Of a DNA stretch of 64,000 nucleotides, positions 37,601 through 51,000 are shown one piece after another; within the stretch, counting starts at the first letter, position 1; each line of letters opens with the position of its first letter. This DNA is from Epiperipatus broadwayi (Eukaryota; Onychophora; Udeonychophora; Euonychophora; Peripatidae), in NCBI GenBank assembly GCA_028023455.1, contig JAQFVV010000013.1, positions 10,704,579-10,768,578 on the forward strand, given 5' to 3'. Under the pieces are notes generated by a model. It made no database searches. It was not told the origin of the DNA and saw only the letters and a list, made by a program, of their open reading frames with translations. Both the position numbers and the translations under genes were made by a program.

Positions 37601-38046
37601 CAGCCTGGATCCACAATCAGGGTATTCTTAGTACCATCTGCCTTTGACCACCAACTGCTGCCTTGGTTGGTGACTTTACAGCTCCTGGGAATAAGAGATA
37701 TTATTTATTTTTGTTTGTCATGATTGCAAAATATCTATTGGAAAAATATTTATCATTTACATGTACATTCATTCTACCTTATCAGGCAATTGAGACATGC
37801 TGTTTCTTGATCTTAAACTCAGAGGCAAAAAGCCAATAAACTCCCCATGCTGGATAATGCATGTTGGTGAGCAGCCCATCCAGGTTCATATACTATATAA
37901 ATAATCACATCGTAATAACAACTGAAATGACAAGAACATATGAAGTGGACATTAAGGGATTTACCCTGCATTTCCTTTAAGATTTCCAAGAGGAATCAAA
38001 GGGTCTTCTTTCAGTTAATAGTAAACTCCTTTCTGAAGCCATATAT

Positions 38047-38159
38047 ACAATTACTTCTTTATAAAGCTGCTTTAATATTTCAACCAGCAGACTGGTTTTC
38101 ATCAGAAAGCACAGTCTGCTGGCTGAAATATTAAAGCAGCTTTATGGAGAAGTAATTGT
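38047..38159. repeat. 113-bp foldback with 47-bp arms
   Basis: Arms at 38047-38093 and 38113-38159 are complementary with only a few mismatches around a 19-nt loop. It abuts the 5' end of RTE copy A; copy B has no such structure at its 5' end, so it is a separate element or local duplication. Confidence 0.85.
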
Positions 38160-38217
38160 GTTTTTTTATTAATATTTTTATATTTCCTTGAGTTAGTTTA
38201 TATATTTATTATTTATG

Positions 38218-38246
38218 TGTGGGTGTGTGTGTGTATATATATATAG
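38218..38246. repeat. (GT)n(AT)n microsatellite
   Basis: Short GT run continuing into TA units. Confidence 0.9.
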
Positions 38247-38390
38247 TGGGAATATATACCAGGTCATAAGACAAGTGGAAACCATAGATTAGCTTAAATA
38301 AAAAAATAGGCAAAAATTATATGTGTCAATATTATTTCACATAACTAATAAAATTAATAAATAAAAAATAATAGAGATAAACAAAATTAC

Positions 38391-38597
38391 ATTAAATGTT
38401 TTTATTGACTATGCACTAAAAAAAAAAAAAAAAAATTGTTTCTTCAACCATTATTGAAGTTTTTAGATTTAACATGAAATAAAGGCATCTCCCCCCCCCC
38501 CACTATGCCTTTATTTCAAGTTAAATTTAAAAACTTCAATTGAGGTTGAAGAAACAATTATTTTATTTTTTTTAGTGCACAAATAAAAGCATTTAAT
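38391..38597. mobile_element. foldback miniature element with C-run spacer
   Basis: Arms at 38391-38488 and 38505-38597 are near-complementary over about 95 bp, separated by a 16-nt C-rich spacer. The ends read ATTAAATG and CATTTAAT, consistent with insertion at TA or TTAA. No coding capacity. Tc1/mariner-like or piggyBac-like origin is possible; the sequence does not decide. Confidence 0.85.
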
Positions 38598-41500
38598 ATA
38601 TATATATATATTCTTTTTAAGTTTTTACTGTTGGCATATTAAATGAAAATGTAAAACTATATTATATTTTAAATTGATTGGCCACTTATTGTTGATATAT
38701 ATACTGTAACCTCTAAAATTTGGTTATAAAAATCAGAGTAAAAGAAGCTAAAAAATGTTCTTCCTGTTTTAGACAGTATATATTTAAAACATATTCATGC
38801 ATGGTTGTACCTTTATATTATAATCCATGCCAATGCACTCACTAGATTTACCAAATAAAAATAAACAATAAATGTAAACATAATTTATCAGGGATTTGAA
38901 ATTTTACCATTATATTTTCAAAATATATTATAAACTTTATTACATTAACAATTATTGGTTTATTATTAAGTAATTTTAGGTTTATATGATTTTGCTTTAT
39001 CTAATCACAAATTACGTAATCTCAGTGTTTATATTTATAATCATTTATTAGCACTAATCAGATTAATTATCTCAGGATCATTTTTTTAATGAACAGTTAC
39101 TACTGTAAAGGTAAATATACTTACAGGAGGTTTTATGTACACTTTCTATCTTTAACTTCCTAGATTCAAATAGCAAATATAATAAAATATTTATGTGTAA
39201 CATTAGATGAATGAGCAGGGTGATAGCATGATCTGAATTAAATTGTATTAAGATGATTAAAAAATAATACCATACAATTTTAAAAGAACAACATTGTTTA
39301 TTTCATGTAAATAACAAATAAAAAAGTAAAATCAAAATATAATAATAATAATCACCATATAGTAGCAAATATTAAAACAAAATATATATTGCTTCTTTGA
39401 AAGTGTATGTGATGAATTAAGTATAGCTGCTTTGGGTGCATAGAATAATGATATGTGTGTGGCAATACAACATACATGTTGGAGGAGATTAATTGTAGCA
39501 TCTTATCACACTTTTACTTTGAATATATAGTTGGACAAAAGGTTTCAAAATTATCAATTTAATGCTAAAACTTTAGTCAATTTAAAAGCATGTAATAAAA
39601 TATAGATTAAGATTTATATTAAAAATTTTAAATAATGGATAAGATCACAATCTCTTTCTAACACCAAATATTTACTATGTATTCACTCTCACTTATCTAT
39701 CATATCTTATGTTTAAATATCAAATATAAACTATGCTACCTGAGTTTCCACTGAAGCATACACAGTTATATCTGGTATAATTATTATAATAATTTATTAA
39801 CATATTAATTAAAACACAAATAACACATTGTTCATATAAAATTTATATGGCATTCAAATATTGCACATTCCCAAATTTATCCCTAATAGGACTCATGAAC
39901 AACAACAAATTTAACTATTTGTAGCATTATTATTCAAGTTTACTTAAGTTAAAAATAATTCCAAATGAATTAATCCATTATGGAATTTTTTTATCTCTAA
40001 TATTAAACGTATATCTTGGAATATCTGTAATCTGTCTTAATTTGTTTGATGGTTGCACATATATGAAAACAAATAAAATCTTCAAGTGATACCTTAATCA
40101 GACAAGTATGCAAATAAATTTACTGCATTTGTTTCTATGGTAATTTTAAAAAATTATTTCAATTGTTTATTTTGACTAACAATATGTTATTTATCTTTAG
40201 ATAAGAGGCATTTCCATAATAGTTTACCAAATGCTGCATTTTCTGGATAAAATACTGGAGTAACACCTACAATTTTTAATGACACAAATGCTAAAAACAT
40301 ATCCTTTTATAATTGAAAAGGCACAACTTTAATAATATAATCCTTTAGACAAATTTAATAGGACATTCTAGAATTTCAATATTATAAATTTCAGTATTTT
40401 TTGACTGAAAATTAAAATAAATATGTTGTTTTTTCTTTTCTTTTTATATTTCAATTTAGCATATATCCATTGATGATATTAAAATGCTGTGGAGAACTGG
40501 ATCTGCCTAGTACAGACTCCCAAAGTAACATGCTCTATTCAGCCCTCTTCATGTAGGTCAGTATAATTTGGTGATTTCAGATAAACACATGACTGAGTAC
40601 TGACTGAAGTGAAAATTCTAAAGGAAGTCCTTTCATGTTAAATTTTCCAGTATTTATAAGTTTTTTAAGATGATGACAAATTTTCCCACAATACATCTTG
40701 CTTTATAATGGATTTCCAAGTGGATCCATAGCACCATAAGTAGTCAGGTGAGATTTTATATTTTCTCTCAATTGGCACAAACATAATTTTGAAATACAAA
40801 ATAATAATAAATATTTTACATCAACTTATTAAAAAAATAAAATACATATTCCTTTTATAGTCTCAATTATCCCCTTTTAAAATTTATTAGAGTAATAATT
40901 TTTGTCAATAAATATTATTAACTCAATAAAGTTTCATGAATATTTTAATGTTTTTAGAATAACAGACCTTACAACTTAATAAAATTATTGACATTTACTA
41001 AATCTAAGCATTTAATTATCTGATTTTTTAATGAATTGTTTTGTTAGTCTTTCTAACATACTTTTCTAATCTTGTGAATATTATTTATAGATGCATATTT
41101 ATGCATAAATGCAATACAAATTTTATATATTTGTAACTATTAACATTTTTGTTGATTTAATAAAGAGTTTATTTGTCTTGAATTTGGTGTAAATATTATA
41201 ATTTAATAATGTTTGAACTACTTATGGCATCACTTACTGATTAAATCAACATGCACTATTCTGTGTTACATGGTTTATAGTCATCACTAAACAAATCATT
41301 AATCATTTTTTAATTGTTATAAAGAAAATGTGCATTGAGTTTATGGTACTTTATCTTTGGTTTTAAACCTATCACTTGATCTACCTATTTATTCTAAAAT
41401 GTACAATTAAGGAAACTTTTTAACAGTTACTGATAACATTTGTACCAAAAATATTCTACAATATACACATATATATATATATATATATCACTAAATATTT

Positions 41501-41640
41501 CTGCTATAAGTAAAAATGTATACTTCTTATGCATATATCATAAGTAGTATGTGTACATAATAATACATTGTGAATATTGTAAATAAACTTTACTTAATAC
41601 ATATATAATTTTACTTTAAATCAATATCACACATGTAATG
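38598..41640. other. AT-rich sequence, nothing recognised
   Basis: No gene or element recognised. A slightly GC-richer patch at about 40450-40760 shows no ORF of note. Confidence 0.45.
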
Positions 41641-41772
41641 TATATATGTCATTAGATATTTCTGTAGTAAGTTTATATATATATATATATATACTCTTAA
41701 TGTATTATATATATGTCATTAGATATTTCTGTAGTAAGTTTATATATATATATATATACTCTTAATGTATTA
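41641..41772. repeat. tandem duplication of a 67-bp unit
   Basis: Two nearly identical copies (41641-41707, 41708-41772) containing CATTAGATATTTCTGTAG and a TA run. A more diverged relative is visible near 41465-41520. Confidence 0.9.
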
Positions 41773-44700
41773 AGACAAAGCCAATTACTCAAGATTTTAA
41801 TAGGTTTAAAAATGTAGATAATAACAATCCTTAATCTATCAATAATCTCAACCTGTAGTTAAGGCAACCTTCTTTAACTATAATGATAATACCACCTTTA
41901 TTTATGATCTGATATGTTTATATAGACACTAAAGATTGCAACTTGATAAAGAAATGTGGGATTAATAATGCAAAATAGTTTAAATAAACCTCATTAATCA
42001 GACAAATATAACCTGTTCTGAAAACAGACTAATAAAAAAACCAAAAAAAAAAAAAACTCATGATCATTGTTTTACATAATGATCACCAGTTTTCTTCTTT
42101 AGCTTTTTGTAATCATTTAAATAATGTTAATAAGTTTCCTTCTTTAGCTTTTTTAAGACAATTGTTTTAAAATAAAAATAAAAGCTATCAATTTTAAATA
42201 GAAAACTTAGTTACTGATTTATTGCACATATATAATTATATACACATATTAAATATAATATATACATTAAGAGTTTAAAATGGTTTTAAAATGTTATTAA
42301 ATTGAAAAAAATCTTTATACTGTCCTCTTGGGCCAATTATTTAAAACAAATCAAAATAATTGTTAACTGCAATATGTAAAATTATTGAAAATTTTTTAAA
42401 TATTTTTTACCTCTGTTATATAACTATGAAATTATATTGACTTACTGAAAACATAAGTATTCTAAAGGGATTAGATTAGTATAACTTAATTATAGACTAA
42501 ATTTCAAGCAATTCTACTGAATTTAAATATATTAAATTTTAATTTTAAAATTTCATTTTAACTTGAAAAAGTTCAAAACTTAACAAATGACTACCAAAGA
42601 CACAAACCTATTTTCCAACTTCAATAACATTATTGTAAAGACAGTTTAAATTGAAAAATCAACTCCTATGACTGAAATCAAGAGGATTGGTTTTTGCAAA
42701 TATACAACAGATTTAATTTGCAATAATGAGATTGATCAGTCTAAAATTGTAAATGCTAAACATATATATTATTAAAGACCTTGGACATACTAAGATTACA
42801 GGAATTTATGGTAAGAATTTATTAGAAAATTTGCATTTATTATAAAATAATTTACTACATCTACACACACATGCACATAAATACTTGTAGTAATATATGT
42901 AATATTGAAAAATTAAATTTACTGTGAAAACATTAATTATCAAAATAATATTTATTTTCAGAATAAACATAAAGAAATTAAATTAGATTAAAAATAACCA
43001 AAAAATAATTAAATCTGGTTGATAAGTTAAAAGCTTTAAATATATTTTAAAAAACATATGTATGCAATAAAATTATCATCTAAGTTAAGGAAAACATATT
43101 TTTCAAAAACATGAGAGACAAGATGTCATGAAACCACAAAAATATTTTGTTTTCTGAATAAATTACAAGCAATTAAATTTAATTCAAAATAAGCAAGAAA
43201 GAGGTTAAACATTTCAAATATGTTTTGGAAAAATTTATTATGTATTTAAAACATGTTCAGTAAAATTATGTGTCAGATCATTCAAATAAATTAAAAAACT
43301 CCAAGGTTATGATAAAGTGAAGAAAAAATTAAGAGAACATAAAGTGTGATGATGGAAATAAAGAAGTTTCAATTGACATTAAAAATTTTGCATTAAGTAA
43401 TGTAATCATATAATAGCAGTGTCATATTCTGAACATAATGTAATAAATTATACCAACGAAGGTCTGAATTTAGTTCAAGAATCTAAAGAAGAGATAAAAG
43501 TCTTAACTCTATGGTGAAGAATCTTCAAGTTAGCCTTTACATAAAACCACAGACTTGTGAAAAAGTTTTTAAGTAAGAATGATGAAGAATGCCAGTGTAA
43601 AAAAGTCATATCTGGCACATTACAGCATTTATAAATACTGCAAGGTCCCAATATGAATTTTCTTCAGATATGAGAATAAAAAAATAAATAAAAAGAAAGA
43701 AGTTTAAAAGTGAGAAAATATAGAATACACATAATAATTACTTACTACATTACAGTGTAGAAGAAAAAGAAAATATTGAATATTCATTGTATACAGATAA
43801 AACCAAGATTAAGTTTAAAATAATCTACAAAAGATAATATCAATTTTGATGATTCTATAGATCTAAAAATTAATCCTGCATATATGCTATAGATAAAAGT
43901 CAAAGAAAATAAATAAACAGAAAGTTCAGGATGAAAAAATACTATTGGCTTTATTGAAATGAGGTGAGGAGGTAATATGTTATAAGAAATGCCAGTAGTC
44001 ATTGATGAATGGAAATATTATCTGATGTTGGAGAGCATATCTGAAGCATTTGCCTGTTAAAAGTTGGCAAAATGAATGCGTAAATTAGTTGAGATAACCC
44101 TTTAATATTTGAAAATGGTAGAACATAATAGATTGAGTTATACTTTGTCAGAGGTTGTAACAGTAGGTTCACCCTCTTATACCAATGGAAGAAATCCTGG
44201 CTTTATAGTGTAACCAGTTGGCTACATGGATGCACTAAAAGAAAAAGATAATAAGAATTAGATAGTTGGCAATATATTCCTCAGGTTTAATTAAAGGACT
44301 ATTTCATTAATGGGGAAAAGTAATATTTAATTTTCTTATACCTATTTTTTGAAAGGGTCATTGTTTAACTCAATATTTTTAAGTCCCCATATGATAGTGT
44401 GAGAATTAATTAAATATTTAATTTGTTAATAATAATATGATTTTAATATGGGAATTATTTTAATAAGTTATAAATGATTACAAAAGGAAAAGAGAGAATT
44501 ATGAAAAAATGTAAACAAGTTTGTTTTGATTCTCTCCATAGTAGTTATAATTAATTAGTAGTTTTAATTTAAACTATGAAACTGTACTAACAAAAGAAAC
44601 AAATTCTTTTTTTGTTGTTTTTGTACTTTATTTAATTAATGTTAATTTTAATCTTTTTAAAGAGATTAAGTTTTATGCTTAAAAGCATTTTTTTGTAAAA

Positions 44701-47394
44701 TAAAAAAAAAAGATTTCAATGCCTTTGTAAATTTTATTTTTAATCAGTTAATTTTCAATGTCTTTGATTAAAGAAATACATAACTGAACAATTATGGTAA
44801 TTTATTTAATTGGTTGTTGTGGAAATTATCATGTGGACAGATTATGATTGACTTGTGGGCAAGATTGCTCTAGAAAAAATATAAGGGGATGGTCAATAAG
44901 TGAGACCCTAGTGTCTGGTAAGAAGTAGAAGATTCCTAATTTAGCTATTGAAGAGAGAGTATCCCAAACTTAATTCAGCTGATAAAGAAAAAAGAAGCAT
45001 AAGCCTTTATCAAGATATTGAAGAGAATAACAGAAGTTTTAATCAAGCTTTTAGCATATTATGAATTTAGCCTAAAAATCATTTGTACAATAAAAACCAT
45101 GTGCTAAATTCAGCTAAAATCTAAGAATTTTTCCTCCATGTCACCTACCTTCACTGGAAAAAAATGTAGTAAAGGTAACAACCCCTAAAGTAGTCTGCAA
45201 CATTTCCTGCAAACAAAAGAACATGAGCCCTGTCTACATCAGTCTCACATGGAATTTCAAGAGGAAACTAAGTAGACAAAATTTGCTACTTTTCATTTAC
45301 TTGGAATTGCTACAGATTCAGAAAATGACAATTTTATACAGACTTATGTTTAGAAGTCTTCAGAGAGAAACACAATTGAAAAACTGGAAATTGCAATTGC
45401 AAAGGCCTCCATAAACAAGAACGCCATGGCTAGAGGTATTATTTTTTGTGTGCACATTCTATTTTTTTTTTTGTTAATAAAAAATTTTTTTCATAAAAGT
45501 AATAATAATTTGGTTTTTGTGTTGTCACTAAGTTAAAATATTTCAAATTATTAGATTTTTTCTAAAATCCAATCAAATTTATATTGCAAATGGTGAAATA
45601 GTTCTTTTTTAAAAAAAATCTGTTGTAAAGTTAATTTTTTTTGCTAAGCTAAATCAAAGATTATCTGTGATTCTGAACATGTTGTTAATTTTTAAATATT
45701 TTAAAGAATTTGAATCAAAGATTGTTATTTTTGATTTTGAAAATATTGTAAAAATAGAAAGAGGAATCTTAACTATTTTAAAGAAATAGCTTAATGAATT
45801 TAGAATTAATCCATGACTAAAATCAACTGATTCATTAATATAATTTTATCAAACTATATATTTATTATTTTTTGATGAAGTGGATGTTTGAAATTACCTC
45901 TATCATGTTATTTTTTGTTGTTACTTAATTATAAATAAAAAAAATTTAAACTAAAAATATGTTTTAATTTTAGTTTTTTATTCTATCCAATTCCTGTTTC
46001 ATGAATTGTAGTGTGTGTGACTTATATTCTAGGATTTATTTTTTTGATGATCTCCAATAAAACTATTTATTTATAAGTAGGGAAGCCTATGGTTTATTTA
46101 AAATTATTTATAATAAGCTACTTTATTTATTTATTTATTTCACTCTTACAGTAATAAATTATAGAGTTACTGCTTCCTGAGCTAGATTCATGCATAACAG
46201 CTGTATAGAAAGAAAGGCATATTAGCATATGGGCATCCAGTTGATAATGATCCTGGATTGGCACAAAGATAATATTCTTTAAGATCCATGTATTATATTT
46301 TATTTAGCTTAGTCTTTATTAGTCATTAAGTTTATAGTTGGTGAGTATATTAATGGTACTAAGTGGCCAAAACATTAATGATGATCAGCATGTTTTAACA
46401 TTCCAGCATTATTTCTGTATTGTGAATCCAAATAATGTTTAAATAATTGCCCCAAGCTGCCAAAGACTAAATAGTTGGCTTGGTCTATGATAGACCCATT
46501 TCAAATCCAGTCACTTGTTTGTTGATCATTCATGATGAATGACTTATATTTATTTTAATGCTGGTGAACTTAGTTAATTATACTTATACTTAAGATATTT
46601 AACTGTGTTGCTCTCTTAGATGATTTATCATGCTCATTTCTTAGAAGTGCACATTTAATTTCTTAGAAAATAATCCCCAATCTACACATTTTGTACAGAT
46701 TCCAGTACTTATAAGTTGGGGCAGATCATAATATCCCACACATATATACAACCAGTGCTTCATTTATATTATGATGGTAATTTCTCAAACTTTAATGGGC
46801 AGGCTTCAATCTTCTCATCCTTCCAATTATTCAATCATCCATTTCATTGAAAAATTGATGATGGAATATCCAAAGTTTTTCTTGGATTTGGTATTATAGT
46901 TCTATTTATGTAAACATTACATTTATATAACTCCTCATATTCTGTTGATTCAAAGTGATTGAAAAAAAAAAACAATTAGACATATCACAAATGCATCCAA
47001 TGGTAGAGAAAGACAACTATTTTCTAATATGAAACCTTATCAATATTTTTACAAAACAATATTTAATTGTTAATCTGGATTAAATTTGTTTAAATAATTT
47101 ATGTAATGAAGGTAATATGAGTTTTATGTCAAATACAAAAAATAAATATATGCACAAAATGTTTGGAGTAAAGCAACTCATTCAAATTTTTTAGAACATT
47201 TTCCCACAACTAGCCATACCTTTGCTCCTTCTTCTATCAATACTATTTACACTGAGTGCAACAATGCCAAATGAAAAATTAAGGAGGCATGTTACATCTC
47301 TAAAGACAAATATACCATTAATAAAATGAAATCCTGCATTCCCCTTTCCAAAAAATGGCCTATCAGCCCATCATAATGCTACATGTAAGTTAAA
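41773..47394. other. AT-rich sequence, nothing recognised
   Basis: Several short frames (for example 43784-44002 minus and 45223-45414 plus) have no recognisable motif. The 44880-45420 stretch is less AT-rich but has no terminal repeats that I can find. Confidence 0.4.
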
Positions 47395-47450
47395 TGTAAA
47401 TTAGTAAAACTATATATATATATGTAAATTAGTAAAACTATATATATATA
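47395..47450. repeat. two copies of a 28-bp TA-containing unit
   Basis: GTAAATTAGTAAAAC plus a TA run, repeated twice immediately before the large foldback. Confidence 0.85.
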
Positions 47451-48089
47451 TATGATCAATAGATGGTGTTTTACCAAAACCACAGAACAAGTGTATATTT
47501 GTTTACATAAACGTCAAAAGAGTCAGAATTCACTATCTCTTTCGTTTTCTCTACCTTCAGATCAGCTGATTTCAAGCTAATTTGCTATCATCAGTGAAGG
47601 ATAGGGCTAGAAACTAGATCTAAACACTGACTCCAAGCGTTTATGCAACAAGTTCCTATAATGTCTTCAAACCCAGCGTAACAAGCCAGATAGCTACATG
47701 GGTCTGATATCAGTTCAGTTTCACCACATAGTCAAAGCCTCTGCAATATATATCATTGCAAAAACCAGAGGCTTTGACTATGTGGTGAAACTGAACTGAT
47801 ATCAGATCCATGTAGCTATCTGTCTTGTTAGGCTGGGCTTGAAGACATTACATGTCTGAAAATTTCATGCTTGCAAACTGATAGGAACTTGTTGCATAAA
47901 TGCTTGGAGTCAGTATTTAAATCTAGTTTCTAGCCCCATCCTTCACTGATGATAGCAAATTAGCTTGAAATCAGCTGATCTGAAGGTGGAGCAAACGAAA
48001 AAGATAGTGAATTTTGTCTTTTTTGACATTTATGTAAACAAATGTACGCTTGTTAGGTGGTTTTGGTAAAACACCATCTATTGATCATA
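47451..48089. mobile_element. large foldback element, ~300-bp arms
   Basis: The left arm (47451-47743) and right arm (47766-48089) are complementary along almost their whole length, with ends TATGATCAATAGATGG and CCATCTATTGATCATA. The right arm has about 31 bp near 47850-47882 that the left lacks. The 22-bp centre is itself a small AT hairpin. No transposase and no clear target-site duplication, because the left flank is TA repeat. The arms are GC-richer than the surroundings, which marks it as foreign. Confidence 0.9.
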
Positions 48090-51000
48090 AATACAAGTGA
48101 TAGCAGGTTATATGATTATAACTTGTTTTTATTATATATATATATATATATATCTTCTCTCACTACATCCATTGCCGTGTCTATGACTGATGCCAGTGGA
48201 AAGCTAACTAAGCACATTAAGTTAAACTATTCATTAAAGTTTTGCTATATATGTTTTTGTATATATTTATTTTGTTTAAATAATTTATGTACATCTACAT
48301 AAATTTAGAGTAGTTTAAATATAATTTCCTCTTCTCTCCATTCCCCCAAAATAGAAATAATCAAACCTTGTTGCTCCATAAATTAGTTTTTTAAAGCAAA
48401 TTATAAAGTAAATCTTTAACAAATTGTTTTTGGATAGAAAAGGTTTTCTGGATAAGTTAATGTTTAAAATAAAAAAAATTGAAAAAGTTTAAAAATTCAA
48501 TTTGAATACCTTCAGCAATTTTATTAGATGTGACCTTTCACTTAAAATTGAATTAATACTAGTTGTTCCAAATGTAACCTGTTTTTAATGTTATTTTTCA
48601 TATATTATTTATTAATATATTTGTTTTTTAATGTATTTTCTATTTTATTTATGTTATATTACTTCAACAAAAAACTCCAACAAAGAAGCTATTATAGGTT
48701 AATGAGAAAACTTGTTTAGCCTCAGGTATTGTCAATTAGTAGTAATTAATTGTTGCTTAGCAATATTTAGAATAAAAATTATCTCTGTTTACATGGATAT
48801 AATCTCCTCATTTCTATTCTTTATTATAATAATAATCCATGGAAATATTTTATTCAATATATATCGAAATATAATGAAATAAATGTTTTTAAAATATTTT
48901 ATCATTATTTTATTGCTATTGATTTAAAGTAAAATATCATACTTTTGTGTCCTTCCATCTCAAATCATAAATTTTTAAAATTAGAAAAAAAATCCTTAAT
49001 ATATAATTTAAAATATTATTTAACTAAAAATAAGAATTACACATTAAATACTGTTTTAAAAATTTATTTATTTGATTATATCAAATTTTATCCAAAAACA
49101 TTGAAGCACATTTCAAAATTGTGTCATTATCATCACTCTAATCTTGCAAATTTTTCCATCTCATTTTTTACTTGTACTAGAGATTCCATCTACTGATTAA
49201 AATTAAAGCTACAATTTACAACTGAGAACCATGGAAATAGAGTTAAATACATTGAAAGATAATGTGACAGACAGAACCATAAAAATGTTCTGCACATAGA
49301 TTATTTTATGTAGTAAAGTACAAAATCTAAATGAATGTGAAGAGATTAACCAACCCCAGTATTATTTAATGAAAGCTTATTTTAATCTGATAAGATAATG
49401 ATAGCTCTATCATCATTTAAGTCAACTATATTAACATTAATAAAGTAAATACACATAAAATCACACTACCAGTATATGGGTTCATCTAACTACTCACTGA
49501 TCCACTTACTTTTTATATTTATTTTCTATCATGTTACTAATGATTTTAATTGGAATGAATACTAATTAATACATTTTTAAAAATAATTTAACTATAATTC
49601 AGTTTCTTATCTAAACTTAAGTGATAATGATCTGACCTTAACTCATTCTAAAGAAACCAAGTTTCAGCTAAAATTTATTAGAATATTTAACTAGATTGAA
49701 TTTTGGCTGAAAGCAGTCGAATTGGGAGTTTTAAGATTTTTATGCTTACATTTCCATTGTTATATATCTTATGTATTTTTATCTCAGCTTTTGTAGCTTA
49801 TTAGAGCATCCTGTGTTCAACTTAAAGGATAAACTATTCAATTTCTTTGGAATTTCTCAGCAAGTCATAACTAAAATTATATTTGATGATCTGCGAAACT
49901 TTGAGCTTTTTAAAAAAATTTAGCTTCATGAAAAATTGTAAACCACAGATCATGGTCACTGCTAACTAATTTAATAATTTGTATTATGAAGTCTTTCTAC
50001 TATTACTAATAATAATCTATAAATTTAGTAAAATGGTTATTAAAAGACCAAGCTATACTCCAAAACAAAAGGTCCAAATGTTTAAAATTCAAACCACTGA
50101 TTTAAACAATATTTTAGAGATATAAATAGTGTCTGAGTATATTATTATGTACAAATCTGTGCTCAGAACTGATGAAGACTGATATCTAGAAACAAATTTG
50201 AGAATCTTGTGGGCACTACCATCTAATGTTCATTCATTACTAATGCTTATGCTCTGAGAGCAAACTTTTTTTAAAAAAATATTATGATACACACTAGTTT
50301 ATATTCAGTTTTTCTAAAATATTTTATTTTCACAATCAGTGCAGTGAGGAGCAACTTTCTTCTACTAATACTAAGTACCCTCTCTCTTTCTCTGTCAAAA
50401 AATTGCTGAGTGAAAGCAATATCATTGCTAAAACTTAAAAAAGTATTTTTTTTCTAATTTTCCTGACATTTTTAGTTTTAGGATTATGGTAGAATTTAAA
50501 ATTTGCATGATACCAAAATGATAGCAGTGTAATAAACCTACTCTTATCTAGTTTAATCCAATAGGAAAAGTGGCAGACTTGATAATAAAAACACCATACA
50601 TCACTACTAGGCACCATTACTTCACAATGCTCAGATGTCATATAATGTTCCTAGTGAAAAGACTATATCTGATGCTCAAATGTCATATAATCTTTCAGCA
50701 ACAAATCATTAGATTATTTTTTTGCAATATATCCAAAAAAAGTAATAAAAGCAACTGAGATATGTCACAAACAAAGCATTTATGCAAGTTTTTAAAGTAC
50801 TTCAACCATTTTTATAATTTTCATACTCAGACAACTCTCAAAAAAATAGATAATGGACAAAACCTCTTTTTCCTTAATTTCTTTAATCTAGCAACTCTAA
50901 CCTAGAAATAAAATTTAGAATATTTTTGTAATAAAATATCTATTGTGCAAGTCAGTAAGTAATAATAATAAAGATAATTGAATGGTTTATTGCGCAAAAG

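Larger units (their letters stand above)
34575..38041 (-). mobile_element. RTE-clade LINE, near full length, copy A
   Basis: Reading right to left: a 5' leader (about 38041-37690) shared with copy B, an endonuclease, a linker, an RT with FADD, a thumb region and a 3' end of short TCATCATCAATCATT repeats next to a TA run, as RTE elements end in short tandem repeats. Blocks such as IRLHNVTRKF, GVRQ and YLSHLDFADDIVVF, and the C-terminal VLPVFTYGSETWTL, are characteristic of the RTE group often labelled craniofacial-development-protein-2-like. Frameshifts and an inserted segment near 37170-37326 inactivate it. Copy B at 55430-58609 is the same family. Confidence 0.9.
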
